A DNA stretch of 64,000 nucleotides from Pseudobdellovibrionaceae bacterium (GTDB lineage Bacteria > Bdellovibrionota > Bdellovibrionia > Bdellovibrionales > Bdellovibrionaceae), in assembly GCA_019637915.1 (NCBI GenBank), contig JAHBUV010000001.1:2574565-2638564 (forward strand), read 5' to 3'. The translations under genes were made by a program, and so were the position numbers. The number at the start of each line of letters is the position of its first letter. The stretch's first letter is position 1. Below are positions 40,902 to 50,977 of the stretch, one piece after another. Under the pieces are notes generated by a model. It saw nothing but the letters and a program-made list of their open reading frames with translations. It was not told the DNA's origin and did not search any database.

Positions 40902-43274
40902 TTAAAACTGTACCTGTAGTCCTGCGCCAAGACTTTTTTCGGTTAACATTAGACCTGCAGCCCAGTTCCAGGTTGGAGAGTACATAAGGCTGACCTCAAA
41001 TTCATCATCTCGTTCTCCGCCCCAATCAGGTCGGAAGCTAAACTCCGCATCTGTAAATACATGCTTAGTCCACTGAAAGCGCTTCTCGATATCGAACCGG
41101 AATTTTCCATCGTGGTTCACAGAAACCGCTGTCTCTATGAGCATCGGCAAAATGTAGCCGACCCCAACAGTCCCGAAACCCTCTTCATGATAGAGTGTCC
41201 CTCCACCGAAAACGTTCAGGAATCTTGAGAACCAGCGGCGATACACAAGATCACCTTCAGTTTCCCAATTTTTACCAAACTTGAAATTATCACCGTTAAT
41301 TTCGGCAGTCTCGATACGCAGATCCAGCTCATCCCAGGTTCTCATGAGCTTAAAGTTCGCCTGCGCGTGATTGCTTGCGGCCTCCAGCATCGAGTAGTTG
41401 TAGATGTGATCATGCAAATGTGGATCAAGCTGATCGTTCTTCGCCATTTCCGGAGTGAGCTTGAAATCGTTATAACGAACCACTCGGGCCATGCCAGTCT
41501 TCATGTGATAAAGGTTATGACAGTGAAGCATCCATTGCCCGGGTTCGTTGGCGTAGAACTCGATTGTTCTGGTTTGGTGAGGAGGGACGTCAACGGTGTG
41601 CTTCAGGGGAGAACGCTCTCCATTTTCATTGACCACTCGGAAGAAATGACCGTGCAGGTGCATCGGGTGGTGCATCATCGTGTCGTTCACCAAAGTAAAC
41701 CGAACAACTTCCCCTTTGTTGATGAGGAGAAGCCGATCTTCGTAAATTGCCTTGTTGTTGATATGCCAAATGTAGCGTTCCATATCTCCGCCGAGGACAA
41801 GCTTCATATCATGAACCTTGGCATCTTTCGGCAGTGTCGTAGGCTCAATTGATTTGAGATTGTCGACCGTAAGGGAATCAATCACAGACCCTGTCGGATT
41901 CACATTTCTGGTGGCCGCATTTTGTCTCAACATCGCGTCTGATTGATCTGACCAGTCCACGGTTAAATATTTCTGAGCCTGTTGATGTTCTGAATGTGCG
42001 GACTTGTTTTTCTCAGTTTTTTTCGCTGAACCATGCATAGATCCGTGTCCCGCATGAGAGTCATGACCTTGGTGCATGGAATGGTCTTCAGGGACTTCCT
42101 TTTTTGGTAAGCCATGCTTGGAATGATCCACGTCATGTCCGGTGTGTTTATTGGTTTCACCATGTCCGCTATGATCTTGTTTAGCGTCTGATGGTTGGTG
42201 CCCGGAATGGTCTCCGGCACCATGATTTTCGTGACTTCCGCCATGCGAACCGTGGTCCATGGTCGCATACATATCTGGCATTGATTTCGCGGGAGCGGGA
42301 ACTTTGTCACCCATGCCAATCCAAGCGGAAGCATATCCGGTTACGTCTTGAACTGTAGTTCTGAGCTCGTAGTTTTTATGCTCTGGAACTGTGAAGAGAA
42401 CGTCGTAAGTCTCCGCCATTCCCATCAAGATTTCTTTGGCTTGAACGGGCTCGATATCAACACCATCCGCCGCTATGACAGTCATCGGCAGACCTGAAAG
42501 AGAGACATAGAAATAACTTGAGGCTCCGGCATTGATAATGCGAATGCGGATTTTCTCCCCTGGATGAGCCGTGAGGAGCTGAGAGTCTCTTTTCCCGTTT
42601 ATAAGGAAAGCATCATAGCCCACGTCGGAAAGGTCCATTCCTCCCATCCGGGTCCATTCATTGTAGAGATGGTTTTTCAAGCCGCCCGACTGAATCGCGC
42701 CAAAATAAGAACGGATGGAGTCTTTCTTATAGAGGTAATAGTCTCCGTCTTTTCTTAGATTGCGAATAATCTTATCTGCATTTTCATCGGACCAGTCACT
42801 AATTACGACAACTGCATCTTTATCGTAAGCTATCGCTTTCTTCTTTGGGTGAATAATGAAAGCACCGTAAACGCCTTTTTGCTCTTGGACGGCTGTATGG
42901 GAATGGTACCAGTAGGTTCCATTTTGACGGATTTTAAACTTAAATAGTCTGGATGTTCCTGGATGAATGGGTGGAGTATTGACGTAAGCAACTCCGTCTT
43001 CTTCCGGCGGTAGTAAAATGCCGTGCCAGTGAATGGAAACTTCTTCATTCGGAATCTCATTTTTTACGAGAATTTCCGCATCATCTCCTTCGGTAAATTC
43101 AAGTGTTGGTGCGGGAATCCCACCGTTTACAGTCAGAGCGAAATCAACCGTTTTTTTGCCGCTCATGTTGATGGTTTCGTTTCTAACTACCAATTCATAT
43201 TTAACTGTTTTGGCGAATCCTTCGGCTGAGATTGCCATAATTGCGACTACGGGGAGGATCCAAAGTTTATTCAT
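40902..43274 (-). CDS. copA: Multicopper oxidase fused to a CopB-like outer-membrane domain
   Basis: 790 residues from the ATG at 43274 (AAGGA upstream) with a signal peptide (about 1 to 21). Cupredoxin copper ligands: HWHG (82 to 85), HSH (124 to 126), HPMHLHGH (536 to 543) and HCHNLYHM (584 to 591, type 1 Cys585). Residues 333 to 432 are a His/Met-rich linker. After the oxidase, about 625 to 790 resembles the C-terminal part of CopB/PcoB (MLEAASNH, FKLMRTWDELDLRIE, then amphipathic strands ending LQVQF). This PcoA-PcoB fusion in one chain is unusual. Likely oxidises Cu(I) at the outer membrane. Confidence 0.9.
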   Translation of the reverse strand: MNKLWILPVVAIMAISAEGFAKTVKYELVVRNETINMSGKKTVDFALTVNGGIPAPTLEFTEGDDAEILVKNEIPNEEVSIHWHGILLPPEEDGVAYVNTPPIHPGTSRLFKFKIRQNGTYWYHSHTAVQEQKGVYGAFIIHPKKKAIAYDKDAVVVISDWSDENADKIIRNLRKDGDYYLYKKDSIRSYFGAIQSGGLKNHLYNEWTRMGGMDLSDVGYDAFLINGKRDSQLLTAHPGEKIRIRIINAGASSYFYVSLSGLPMTVIAADGVDIEPVQAKEILMGMAETYDVLFTVPEHKNYELRTTVQDVTGYASAWIGMGDKVPAPAKSMPDMYATMDHGSHGGSHENHGAGDHSGHQPSDAKQDHSGHGETNKHTGHDVDHSKHGLPKKEVPEDHSMHQGHDSHAGHGSMHGSAKKTEKNKSAHSEHQQAQKYLTVDWSDQSDAMLRQNAATRNVNPTGSVIDSLTVDNLKSIEPTTLPKDAKVHDMKLVLGGDMERYIWHINNKAIYEDRLLLINKGEVVRFTLVNDTMMHHPMHLHGHFFRVVNENGERSPLKHTVDVPPHQTRTIEFYANEPGQWMLHCHNLYHMKTGMARVVRYNDFKLTPEMAKNDQLDPHLHDHIYNYSMLEAASNHAQANFKLMRTWDELDLRIETAEINGDNFKFGKNWETEGDLVYRRWFSRFLNVFGGGTLYHEEGFGTVGVGYILPMLIETAVSVNHDGKFRFDIEKRFQWTKHVFTDAEFSFRPDWGGERDDEFEVSLMYSPTWNWAAGLMLTEKSLGAGLQVQF

Positions 43275-43354
43275 AAGTATTCCTTTATAGGGCCGCCAGG
43301 GGCGATTTGTGACAAGCCATCTCAAAAATTCTGATTTTTGAGATCTTGTTTCCA

Positions 43355-43840
43355 TCAAAGTCTTTCAAGGATGGTTTTCATTTGTTCAATTTCATTGTGT
43401 TGAGCCTTGATAATATCAGCGCAGAGAGCCTTTAGTTCAGCATCCTCGATCTTGCCTTCCTGACACATCAAGATTGCGCCGGAATGGTGCGGAATCATCG
43501 AGCGAATAAACTGCTTGTCGCCGACGAGTGTTTGCTGACGAATAAAGACGAAAGAGAGCACAAAAATTAAAACAGAAGCCAAGGAGAGGGCCACATTAAG
43601 CTTCTTTTTCGGATACATCTCCTTCATAAGAATAATCATAATCACGACGGAGGGAGCAACCATCCAAAGCGTCATGTAGAGCGCATTGATGTTCATGAAT
43701 ATGCTACTAGCGGCATCGACCATCAAAAAGTTCATTCCGTACATAAATAGAAAATGCAGGAAAGTCATAAGAGCCAATCCTGTGTATGGATTCAGGCCGG
43801 AGTGCTGATGATTGTGCGAGCTATGGTCGTGGTGCTTCAT
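43355..43840 (-). CDS. DUF305 family membrane protein
   Basis: 161 residues: His-rich N-terminus (HHDHSSHNHQHSG), three hydrophobic segments (about 20 to 100), then a DUF305 core with DKQFIRSMIPHHSGAI and HNEIEQMK. GAGGA precedes the ATG. Common in copper-resistance clusters; the paired histidines likely bind metal. 22 bases after cueR. Confidence 0.88.
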   Translation of the reverse strand: MKHHDHSSHNHQHSGLNPYTGLALMTFLHFLFMYGMNFLMVDAASSIFMNINALYMTLWMVAPSVVIMIILMKEMYPKKKLNVALSLASVLIFVLSFVFIRQQTLVGDKQFIRSMIPHHSGAILMCQEGKIEDAELKALCADIIKAQHNEIEQMKTILERL

Positions 43841-43862
43841 GTGTTCCTCATTTCGTTAGTGC

Positions 43863-44279
43863 CTATTGTTTTTTCTGTTCCTTTTCTTCTGTCGATTGAG
43901 AGAGATCCTCTAAAATGGGACACGCTGGCCTATCATCTCCGTGACAGTGATTTGCGAGATTCAAGAGTGTTGAACGAATCGCCTGAAGGTCACTGATTTT
44001 CCTTTCAATGTTATCTAGATGAGTCAGAGTCATTTTCTTTACCTCTGAGCTAGCTCTCGTGCGATTCCGCCAGAGGTTCACGAGTTTTTTAATCTCCTTC
44101 ATGGAAAATCCCATGCTTCGCGAACGTCTCACGAAAGTTAGAATATGGACGTCCATCTCGGAATATTTCCGATAGCCCGAGTCAGAACGACTCGCTTTGG
44201 GAATGATTCCGATAGATTCGTAGTGACGAATCAGCTTTGCATTTATACCTGAGGCTTTCGCCGCTTCACCAATATTCAT
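43863..44279 (-). CDS. cueR: CueR-like MerR-family copper regulator
   Basis: 138 residues. N-terminal winged helix (MNIGEAAKASGINAKLIRHYE) and dimerisation helix; Cys112 and Cys120 with the CHGDDRPAC-PILEDL loop match the copper-binding cysteines of E. coli CueR in position. It heads a six-gene operon. No ribosome site precedes the ATG; the predicted transcript starts at or one base before it. It likely activates its own promoter and those of copZ, copA and probably the ATPase at 32877. Confidence 0.93.
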   Translation of the reverse strand: MNIGEAAKASGINAKLIRHYESIGIIPKASRSDSGYRKYSEMDVHILTFVRRSRSMGFSMKEIKKLVNLWRNRTRASSEVKKMTLTHLDNIERKISDLQAIRSTLLNLANHCHGDDRPACPILEDLSQSTEEKEQKKQ

Positions 44280-44286
44280 ATACGGC

Positions 44287-44317
44287 AGTCTAAACCTTCC
44301 AATATTTGGAAGGTCAA
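44287..44317 (-). promoter_or_regulatory. CueR-type promoter of cueR operon
   Basis: On the minus strand: TTGACC (44317 to 44312), 19-base spacer, TAGACT (44292 to 44287). The spacer holds the dyad ACCTTCCAA-TAT-TTGGAAGGT (44294 to 44314). Only seven bases lie between the -10 and the cueR ATG. Confidence 0.88.
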
Positions 44318-44415
44318 GAGGGTAAAGAATATTTTAGAACGGGACGTCAGAGAGGCCCCTCGATAAGCCAGGCCCAGCAGAGACATTATCTGTGAGCCCA
44401 CAAGCATTCCCATCA

Positions 44416-44625
44416 TTAGTTGACCTTCTTGGATGCCAGAACCGGATACCCCGTCTCCTCGATCAAAACCGCTATATCATTTTCATTTTTTGCGCTCTCA
44501 ACTTGAACCGTTTGTGATTTGACATCGACGACAACCTTTACTTTCGGATCAATCGTTTTCAGGGCCAGGGTGATTGAGTTCGCGCAGCTACCACAAGTCA
44601 TTCCAGATACTTTAAATTCGTACAT
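44416..44625 (-). CDS. copZ: CopZ-like copper chaperone (HMA domain)
   Basis: 69-residue single heavy-metal-associated domain with GMTCGSC at residues 8 to 14. The ATG at 44625 has AGGAGG six bases upstream. Delivers Cu(I) to the copA ATPase encoded divergently. It has its own CueR-type promoter. Confidence 0.93.
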   Translation of the reverse strand: MYEFKVSGMTCGSCANSITLALKTIDPKVKVVVDVKSQTVQVESAKNENDIAVLIEETGYPVLASKKVN

Positions 44626-44664
44626 GTGAGTCCTCCTTTGGACCAAGCTCTATTGCTTAATTTA

Positions 44665-44695
44665 AAGATGGAGCTTCCAGCTATTGGAGGGTCAA
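44665..44695 (-). promoter_or_regulatory. CueR-type promoter of copZ
   Basis: Minus strand TTGACC (44695 to 44690), 19-base spacer with CTCCA and TGGAAG half-sites, CATCTT (44670 to 44665). Confidence 0.75.
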
Positions 44696-44774
44696 GACCT
44701 CTGGATTAAAAAAATCATAAGGGTCTGTTATTCGACCCAAATGTTCCAAATTGGGAAAAAGTGAAAGCAAGCTA

Positions 44775-44805
44775 TTGACCTTCCAATTATTGGAAACATT
44801 AAGCT
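44775..44805 (+). promoter_or_regulatory. CueR-type promoter of copA
   Basis: TTGACC (44775 to 44780), 19-base spacer with TTCCAA-TTA-TTGGAA (44781 to 44795), TAAGCT (44800 to 44805). Confidence 0.85.
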
Positions 44806-44831
44806 GGTCTAGAAAGCAGAGGAAATACACC

Positions 44832-47339
44832 ATGCCAAATTTAATAGATGTAAATACGAACGGGACTAAGAACTCTAAATTTGAAATTCAAATTCCCATT
44901 CGTGGAATGACCTGCGCCTCCTGTGTTGGACGCATTGAAAAGGCTCTCCGCAAGGTGGAAGGTGTTGACGAGGTCACAGTGAGTCTTGCCACTGAATCCG
45001 CAAGAGTTCATATGTCCAACCCTTCACGGCTTACCTTTGTAATAGATGCTATTGAAAAAGCAGGCTATGAGGTCCCCATGGAAGAAGCAGAGCTTTCCAT
45101 AGAGGGAATGACTTGCGCCTCCTGCGTGGGACGAATTGAAAAATCACTTAATAAATTGCCGGGTATTAAACAAGCGTCCGTGAATCTTGCGACGGAACGC
45201 GCAAAAGTCTCGTTCGTACCGGGGTTGCTGACAATGAAAGACATCGTTGCCGCCGTGTCGCAAGCGGGATACCTAGCAAAACCTGTCGGACAAAATCAGG
45301 GAGCAAGCCTTGATAAGGAAAAGGCAGCTCAACTCAAGAGGGAACGAAATCATCTTTTGATTGCGGCTCTCTTAACTGCACCGTTGGTTCTGCCAATGCT
45401 CCTTCTTCCATTTGGAATTCACTGGATGCCTCCGGGTTGGATTCAGCTTTTGTTGGCCGCTCCGGTTCAGTTCTGGCTTGGAGCCCGTTTTTATAAGGCC
45501 GCCTGGAAAGCTGTAAAGGCTAAGTCCGGCAACATGGATCTGCTTGTAAGTCTTGGAACAAGTGCTGCTTTCATTCTGAGCCTGTATCAACTCTGGGTCT
45601 CAAGCGATGAACACGCAGGTCATACCGGACAAGGACATCTTTACTTTGAAAGTGCCGCGGTCATTATCACTTTGATTCTTCTTGGCAAGTATATGGAATC
45701 AAGAGCCAAGCAGCAGACCTCGGCGGCAATTAAGGCTTTGCAGGCTTTACGTCCCGAGAGTGCACGAGTAAAGCGCGATGGAAAAGAAGTAGAAATTTCG
45801 ATTGAAGACCTTGTCCTTGGGGATCTTGTCATCGTTCGTCCTGGGGAAAAAGTTCCGGTTGATGGACTTATTCGTGAGGGTTCTAGCCAAATTGATGAAT
45901 CACTTATTACGGGTGAAAGTCTTCCAGTAACAAAAACCAATGGCGACAAAGTTACGGGAGGTTCGGTTAATGCAGAGGGGCTTTTGGTAGTAGAAACCAC
46001 CGCCCTGGGAAGTGAAACGACGCTTGCGCGAATCATTCGACTTGTTGAATCAGCACAGGCTGGAAAAGCTCCGATTCAGCGTCTTGTCGATAAGGTAAGT
46101 GCCGTCTTTGTTCCTGTGGTCCTTCTGATTGCAGCGGCAACGATTGTGGCTTGGGGTCTTTATTCGGGTGACTGGGAAAAAGCTCTAATTTACGGGGTTG
46201 CGGTCCTTGTCATCGCTTGCCCTTGCGCCCTTGGGTTGGCGACTCCGACTTCTATCATGGTAGGAACTGGTCAGGCAGCCAAAGCTGGTATTCTTATCAA
46301 AGATGCCGAAGCACTTGAAGTGACTCATTCATTGACAACTATTGCGTTTGATAAAACGGGAACTCTAACTGAAGGTCGTCCGCAGATCTCAAAAGTGATT
46401 GGCAACAACCGAAGCTCTGACGATGTCATTCGTCTTGTAGCGAGTGTTCAGGCTGGCAGCGAACACCCGTTGGCGAAAGCTGTGATGGAGGAAGCTCGCA
46501 AGAGAGGTCTGAACTTCGAGGAAGCTTCCGAGATGAAAGCTCTTTCGGGACGCGGACTTGAAGCAAGAGTGAGTGGCCGTCTTATTTTTATTGGCACAAA
46601 ACTCTTAATGCAGGAAAGAGGCATCAGCATTCAAAAGTTTGAAGACGAAGCTTCAAAGCTTTCCGAGAACGGCAATACAGTTTCGTTTGTAGCCGAAGAT
46701 GGAGAAATTGAGGCGATTGGACTCTTGAGCTTTAGCGATAAGGTGAAACCGACGGCGAAAGAGACCATTCGAGAATTAAAACGCCTCGGTATTAAAACCG
46801 TTATGATTACAGGTGATAACCAAGGGGCTGCAAATAAAGTCGCGCGCGAGCTTGGAATTGATGAAGTCCGGGCAGAAGTTCTTCCGCAAGATAAATCCAG
46901 TATCATTTTGGATTTAAAGGCGAAAGGCGAAATCGTGGCGATGGTCGGAGATGGCATTAACGATGCTCCGGCTTTAGCGGCGGCTCATGTGGGAATTGCA
47001 ATGTCCACTGGAACTGATGTGGCTATGCACACGGCAGGGATTACCCTGATGCGCGGAAACCCGCTTTTGATTTCTGATGCGATTGAGATCTCGAAAAAAA
47101 CTTATAGAAAAATTCAGCAGAATCTCTTCTGGGCCTTTATCTATAACGTGATTGGAATTCCACTTGCAGCTTTGGGTCTTTTAAATCCGGTAATCGCTGG
47201 CGCTGCGATGGCATTCAGTAGCGTGAGTGTCGTCTCCAATTCCCTTCTTTTGAAGCGTTGGAAGCCGTCAAGTCGAGTGAACCTCGTCGCACCAGTGGAA
47301 GAGCAGGCTGCGGTTTGCCCTCTTCCAGAGAATGCTTAA
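44832..47339 (+). CDS. copA: Copper-exporting P1B-type ATPase with two HMA domains
   Basis: 835 residues from ATG 44832 (GAGGA upstream). Two HMA domains each with GMTCASC (about residues 25 and 98), then the ATPase: CPC in [34 protein letters not shown], and two cation-site residues in the final helices ([13 protein letters not shown]). Exports Cu(I) from the cytoplasm, fed by CopZ. It is the second copper ATPase in the window and differs in architecture from the one at 32877. Confidence 0.96.
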   Translation: MPNLIDVNTNGTKNSKFEIQIPIRGMTCASCVGRIEKALRKVEGVDEVTVSLATESARVHMSNPSRLTFVIDAIEKAGYEVPMEEAELSIEGMTCASCVGRIEKSLNKLPGIKQASVNLATERAKVSFVPGLLTMKDIVAAVSQAGYLAKPVGQNQGASLDKEKAAQLKRERNHLLIAALLTAPLVLPMLLLPFGIHWMPPGWIQLLLAAPVQFWLGARFYKAAWKAVKAKSGNMDLLVSLGTSAAFILSLYQLWVSSDEHAGHTGQGHLYFESAAVIITLILLGKYMESRAKQQTSAAIKALQALRPESARVKRDGKEVEISIEDLVLGDLVIVRPGEKVPVDGLIREGSSQIDESLITGESLPVTKTNGDKVTGGSVNAEGLLVVETTALGSETTLARIIRLVESAQAGKAPIQRLVDKVSAVFVPVVLLIAAATIVAWGLYSGDWEKALIYGVAVLVIACPCALGLATPTSIMVGTGQAAKAGILIKDAEALEVTHSLTTIAFDKTGTLTEGRPQISKVIGNNRSSDDVIRLVASVQAGSEHPLAKAVMEEARKRGLNFEEASEMKALSGRGLEARVSGRLIFIGTKLLMQERGISIQKFEDEASKLSENGNTVSFVAEDGEIEAIGLLSFSDKVKPTAKETIRELKRLGIKTVMITGDNQGAANKVARELGIDEVRAEVLPQDKSSIILDLKAKGEIVAMVGDGINDAPALAAAHVGIAMSTGTDVAMHTAGITLMRGNPLLISDAIEISKKTYRKIQQNLFWAFIYNVIGIPLAALGLLNPVIAGAAMAFSSVSVVSNSLLLKRWKPSSRVNLVAPVEEQAAVCPLPENA

Positions 47340-47536
47340 GGGGGGTGTCATGAAGGGAAAATTTAAGGTTCATGTTCGCTCGGTCCATCGGGACCTCGAA
47401 CTTGGGCTAATACAACAATTCTGGAAACGGCTCTTAGCGCGGGATTGAACTATCCTTTTTCTCAAAGATTGGCCGGAGTTTTCAGGGGAATGGCGGGGTA
47501 TATGTCGGGACCACCCTTAATGATAGAACATTAGCA

Positions 47537-47806
47537 TTGTTGGACATCAATGCCACATCATGCCCTAAGGGGAAGAAGCTGGTGGCAATGTTTGTCGCTC
47601 ATATTCCGCACGAGCCTCCGCCCACAGTTTTCGCGTCATATATGTTTTCAAATATGACTTCATTGGGATGGCTTGAGGGACTCAAGAGATGCAGAAATCC
47701 AGAGTGCCAACAGTTTTTCATCGGGCGACCAAATGTAAAGTGGTGCTCAAAATCTTGTGGCTCTCTTTATCGCGTTCGTCAAAAACGCAAAAGAGATAAG
47801 TCCTAG
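47537..47806 (+). CDS. CGNR zinc-finger fragment
   Basis: 89 residues with a C-terminal CGNR-type finger, RCRNPECQQFFIGRPNVKWCSKSCGSLYR broken as C-x4-C, then C-x3-C. TTG start without a ribosome site; the frame is open back to 47438 with no standard start codon. A 32-codon ORF in another frame (ATG 47350, after GGGGGGTGTC) ends at about 47448, just where this frame opens, so the gene may be a truncated or frameshifted remnant of a CGNR regulator. Confidence 0.5.
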   Translation: MLDINATSCPKGKKLVAMFVAHIPHEPPPTVFASYMFSNMTSLGWLEGLKRCRNPECQQFFIGRPNVKWCSKSCGSLYRVRQKRKRDKS

Positions 47807-47830
47807 CCAAGCTAGCTCCAAATCAAGCAT

Positions 47831-50800
47831 CTAACTACGTTCAGCCACTGGCCGTCGTGCCATGTAGCGCTCGAAAGTAAGATACACGCAGGGAAGAACG
47901 ATAAGGGTTAGCAGAGTCGAAGAAATGAGGCCACCGATGACGACAGAAGCAAGTGGTCTCTGCACTTCGGCGCCCACGCCTGTTGAAAGCATCATTGGTA
48001 CAAAACCAAATACCGCCACCAAAGCCGTCATCAGAACAGGTCGAATTCGTTGAGCGGTTCCTTGGCGGACCAGCTCAATTCCTCTTAAGCCATTCTCTCT
48101 TAAATCATTGAAGCAGTTAATGAGAACTACCCCGTTAAGAACCGATATCCCAGCTAAGGCGATAAATCCCACCCCAGCGGAAATACTAAACGGTAATCCA
48201 TTCAGCTTAAGTCCTAAGACGCCACCCACCAAAGCGAGCGGAACACCGATAAAAACAAGAAGAGTTTGCGGAATACTCCCGAAAGCCCAAAACACCATAG
48301 CGAGTACCAAAAGCAGTGCCAGCGGCGCAAAAATCATAAGACGAGATCTAGCTTCATTGAGATTTTTAAAATTTCCGCCCCATTCGAGGTAATAGCCAGG
48401 TGGAAGTTTAACTTCGGCATTCACTTTTTTCTGAGCGGCCAGCACGAAAGATTCGGTATCCACGCCGCGCGGATTGATCATGACGGCCACTCGGCGTTTC
48501 GACTCTTCACGATTGATCGTTCCGAGCGTCTCTTCAAACTGAATTTTTCCGGCTTCCCTTAGTGGAACCGAGGCTCTTTCTCCCGTTTCAACAGGCAGAG
48601 CCCGTAACACATCAAGATTGGATCGAAGGCTTTCATTAAGTCTCACCACGATTGGAAAGCGTCTCACGCCATCGAAAATATAGCCTGCCTCTTCTCCTCC
48701 AACGGCTATCGCCACGGTTTCAAGAACTTCTCTGGCTGGTATTCCAAGCGGTCTTAAGAACTCATAATTTGGAATTACTTTGAGCATTGGTGATGTGCCT
48801 TGAGCTTCACCCTCGACATCTCCCGCTCCGGGAACCAAGCGGATAGCTTTAGCAACCTGTTCTGACAACTCAGTAAGCGTCTCAAAATCTTCGCCAAAGA
48901 TTTTTACGGATACATCTGCGCGAGTGCCTTCAAGTAGTTCGTTAAAGCGCATTTGAATCGGCTGACTGATAAGCACGCGTTGTCCTGGAATTTCTTCTTC
49001 AAGTTGATCTGCAATTTTTTTCGTTACTTCTGCCCAAGTGCGGGGCTCGCCTTGCTGATTCGGCCACTCAGAACGCTCTTTAAACAATACGAACGTATCG
49101 GCAAGATTGACTCCCATCGGATCGGTAGCAACTTCTGCCGTCCCAATTCGGCTGAAAACAGCTTTCACCTGGGGAAACTCTGAGATTACTTTCTGCGATT
49201 TCTCTTGAAATCTGAGGGACTGATCCAAGGAAATGTTAACGGGTCTAACAAATTGAATCGTTCTTGAGGCTTCATCCATCTGGGGCAGGAATTCGCCACC
49301 TAGTCTTGCAAAAAGAACGGCCCCCACGAGAACGGAAGCGAGTCCAAAACCGATCGTTACTGACCTTCGCTTGATAGCAAAGTCTAAGATAGGTCGATAA
49401 AGCCTTTCCGCTTGCCGCATAAGGAAAGGATCACTTTCTTGCACTTTCCCTCGTAAAAACAAGCTCGCCAAGGCTGGGACAGTAGAAAATGAAAGTATCA
49501 GCGCACAAAAGACGGCAATCGCAAATGTCGCAGCCATCGGCTGAAACATTTTTCCTTCGATTCCGGTTAAAGCGAGAACAGGGAGGAAAACAACAACCAC
49601 AATCAGCTCGCCGAACCCTGCCGCAGTACGGATTTCAACCGCAGCCTCATAAACGGTTTTCTTAACTTCTTCTGCGGTCAAATTGCGGGAAAGCGACTTT
49701 GTGACATCATGGATTTTACGAACACAATGATCGAGGATAATGACTGCTCCATCAACAATGATTCCAAAGTCAAGGGCCCCAAGGCTCAGAAGATTTCCCG
49801 AAATTTTGAATTCCTTCATGAAAATAAAGGTCAGAAGTAGCGAGAGCGGAATAACAACAGCCGTAATCAGTGCCGCTCTCAAGTTGCCAAGAAGTAATAG
49901 CAAGATGATGATGACGAGACTCGCACCCATGAGCAAATTGTGTTCGATGGTGGAGAGAGTCTTATTGACGAGTTCTGAGCGGTCGTACAGAGGAGTAAGC
50001 ATCACGCCCTCTGGCAGACCTTTTTCAATTTCCTTTAAGCGTTCGGCAACGCGAGTCGAAACCTCACGGCTATTTTCCCCCATGAGCATTAAAACTGTAC
50101 CGAGAACGGCTTCTTGTGTACCTACGACTGCTGCTCCGGTGCGAAGCTCTGAGGCGAGACGAACATCAGCCACATCTTTAATCGTGATTGCGCGAAGGGT
50201 ATTCAGGGCGCGAAGCGGTGTTAGCTCGATATCTTCAATGCCTGAAAGGAGGCCACTTCCTTGGACAAGAAACTGCTCACTGGATTGCTGAACGTAGCCA
50301 CCGCCAACGTTCTGGTTGGTTTTTTCAAGCGCCTCAACAATTTCATGAAATCCAATGCCATATTCTCGAAGCTTTTCAATTTTAGGTTGGACGTGAAACT
50401 GCTTCTCGAATCCACCAATCGTATTGATTTCTGCCACACCCGGAACCCCAAGGAGTCTTGGCTTCACATACCACTCTTGAACACCTCGAAGTTCCATGAG
50501 CTGTTCGATTCGCTCACGACCGGATTTCACGTTTTTTGCTTCAATGGCGTAAAAGAAAACCTCTCCTAAGCCAGTAGAAATAGGACCGAGTTTTGGCTCA
50601 ACTTTCGGCGGAAGTTCCGAGCGCATGGAAAGAAGTCGCTCGGAGACCATTTGTCTTGCACGGTAGATATCTGTGTTATCGGCAAAAACGACGTTTACGA
50701 CGGAAAGGCCAAAGCGGCTGAGTGATCTTACCTGCGTAACGCCGGAAATGCCTCCCATTGAACGCTCGACGGGAAAAGTAACAGAGCGTTCAACTTCTTC

Positions 50801-50974
50801 AGCCGAGAGTCCGCCAGCTTCAGAAAAAACCTGCACCTGAACATTGGTAATATCAGGTACGGCATCAATCGAGAGATGGGTAAAGCTCCACCATCCAAAG
50901 CCAGCCAGTAAAGCTGTGAGGAAGAGAACTACACCACGGTTGTAGACGGAGAAGTGAATAATTCGATTTATCAT
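47831..50974 (-). CDS. czcA: Heavy-metal efflux RND pump (CzcA/CusA family)
   Basis: 1047-residue inner-membrane proton antiporter exporting metal cations through a tripartite channel. The signature DFGIIVDGAVIILD in TM4 matches the CzcA-type HME-RND group; VPDITNVQVQV near the N-terminus and EGKMFQPMA after TM6 are typical. Last gene of arsR-czcC-miniB-czcA; three bases after the adaptor gene. Likely Zn/Co/Cd or Cu; the exact metal cannot be fixed by eye. Confidence 0.95.
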   Translation of the reverse strand: MINRIIHFSVYNRGVVLFLTALLAGFGWWSFTHLSIDAVPDITNVQVQVFSEAGGLSAEEVERSVTFPVERSMGGISGVTQVRSLSRFGLSVVNVVFADNTDIYRARQMVSERLLSMRSELPPKVEPKLGPISTGLGEVFFYAIEAKNVKSGRERIEQLMELRGVQEWYVKPRLLGVPGVAEINTIGGFEKQFHVQPKIEKLREYGIGFHEIVEALEKTNQNVGGGYVQQSSEQFLVQGSGLLSGIEDIELTPLRALNTLRAITIKDVADVRLASELRTGAAVVGTQEAVLGTVLMLMGENSREVSTRVAERLKEIEKGLPEGVMLTPLYDRSELVNKTLSTIEHNLLMGASLVIIILLLLLGNLRAALITAVVIPLSLLLTFIFMKEFKISGNLLSLGALDFGIIVDGAVIILDHCVRKIHDVTKSLSRNLTAEEVKKTVYEAAVEIRTAAGFGELIVVVVFLPVLALTGIEGKMFQPMAATFAIAVFCALILSFSTVPALASLFLRGKVQESDPFLMRQAERLYRPILDFAIKRRSVTIGFGLASVLVGAVLFARLGGEFLPQMDEASRTIQFVRPVNISLDQSLRFQEKSQKVISEFPQVKAVFSRIGTAEVATDPMGVNLADTFVLFKERSEWPNQQGEPRTWAEVTKKIADQLEEEIPGQRVLISQPIQMRFNELLEGTRADVSVKIFGEDFETLTELSEQVAKAIRLVPGAGDVEGEAQGTSPMLKVIPNYEFLRPLGIPAREVLETVAIAVGGEEAGYIFDGVRRFPIVVRLNESLRSNLDVLRALPVETGERASVPLREAGKIQFEETLGTINREESKRRVAVMINPRGVDTESFVLAAQKKVNAEVKLPPGYYLEWGGNFKNLNEARSRLMIFAPLALLLVLAMVFWAFGSIPQTLLVFIGVPLALVGGVLGLKLNGLPFSISAGVGFIALAGISVLNGVVLINCFNDLRENGLRGIELVRQGTAQRIRPVLMTALVAVFGFVPMMLSTGVGAEVQRPLASVVIGGLISSTLLTLIVLPCVYLTFERYMARRPVAERS

Positions 50975-50977
50975 AAT

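Noticed and set aside
43754-43996. Plus-strand ORF opposite DUF305 and cueR
   Set aside because: Shadow of two well-supported minus-strand genes.
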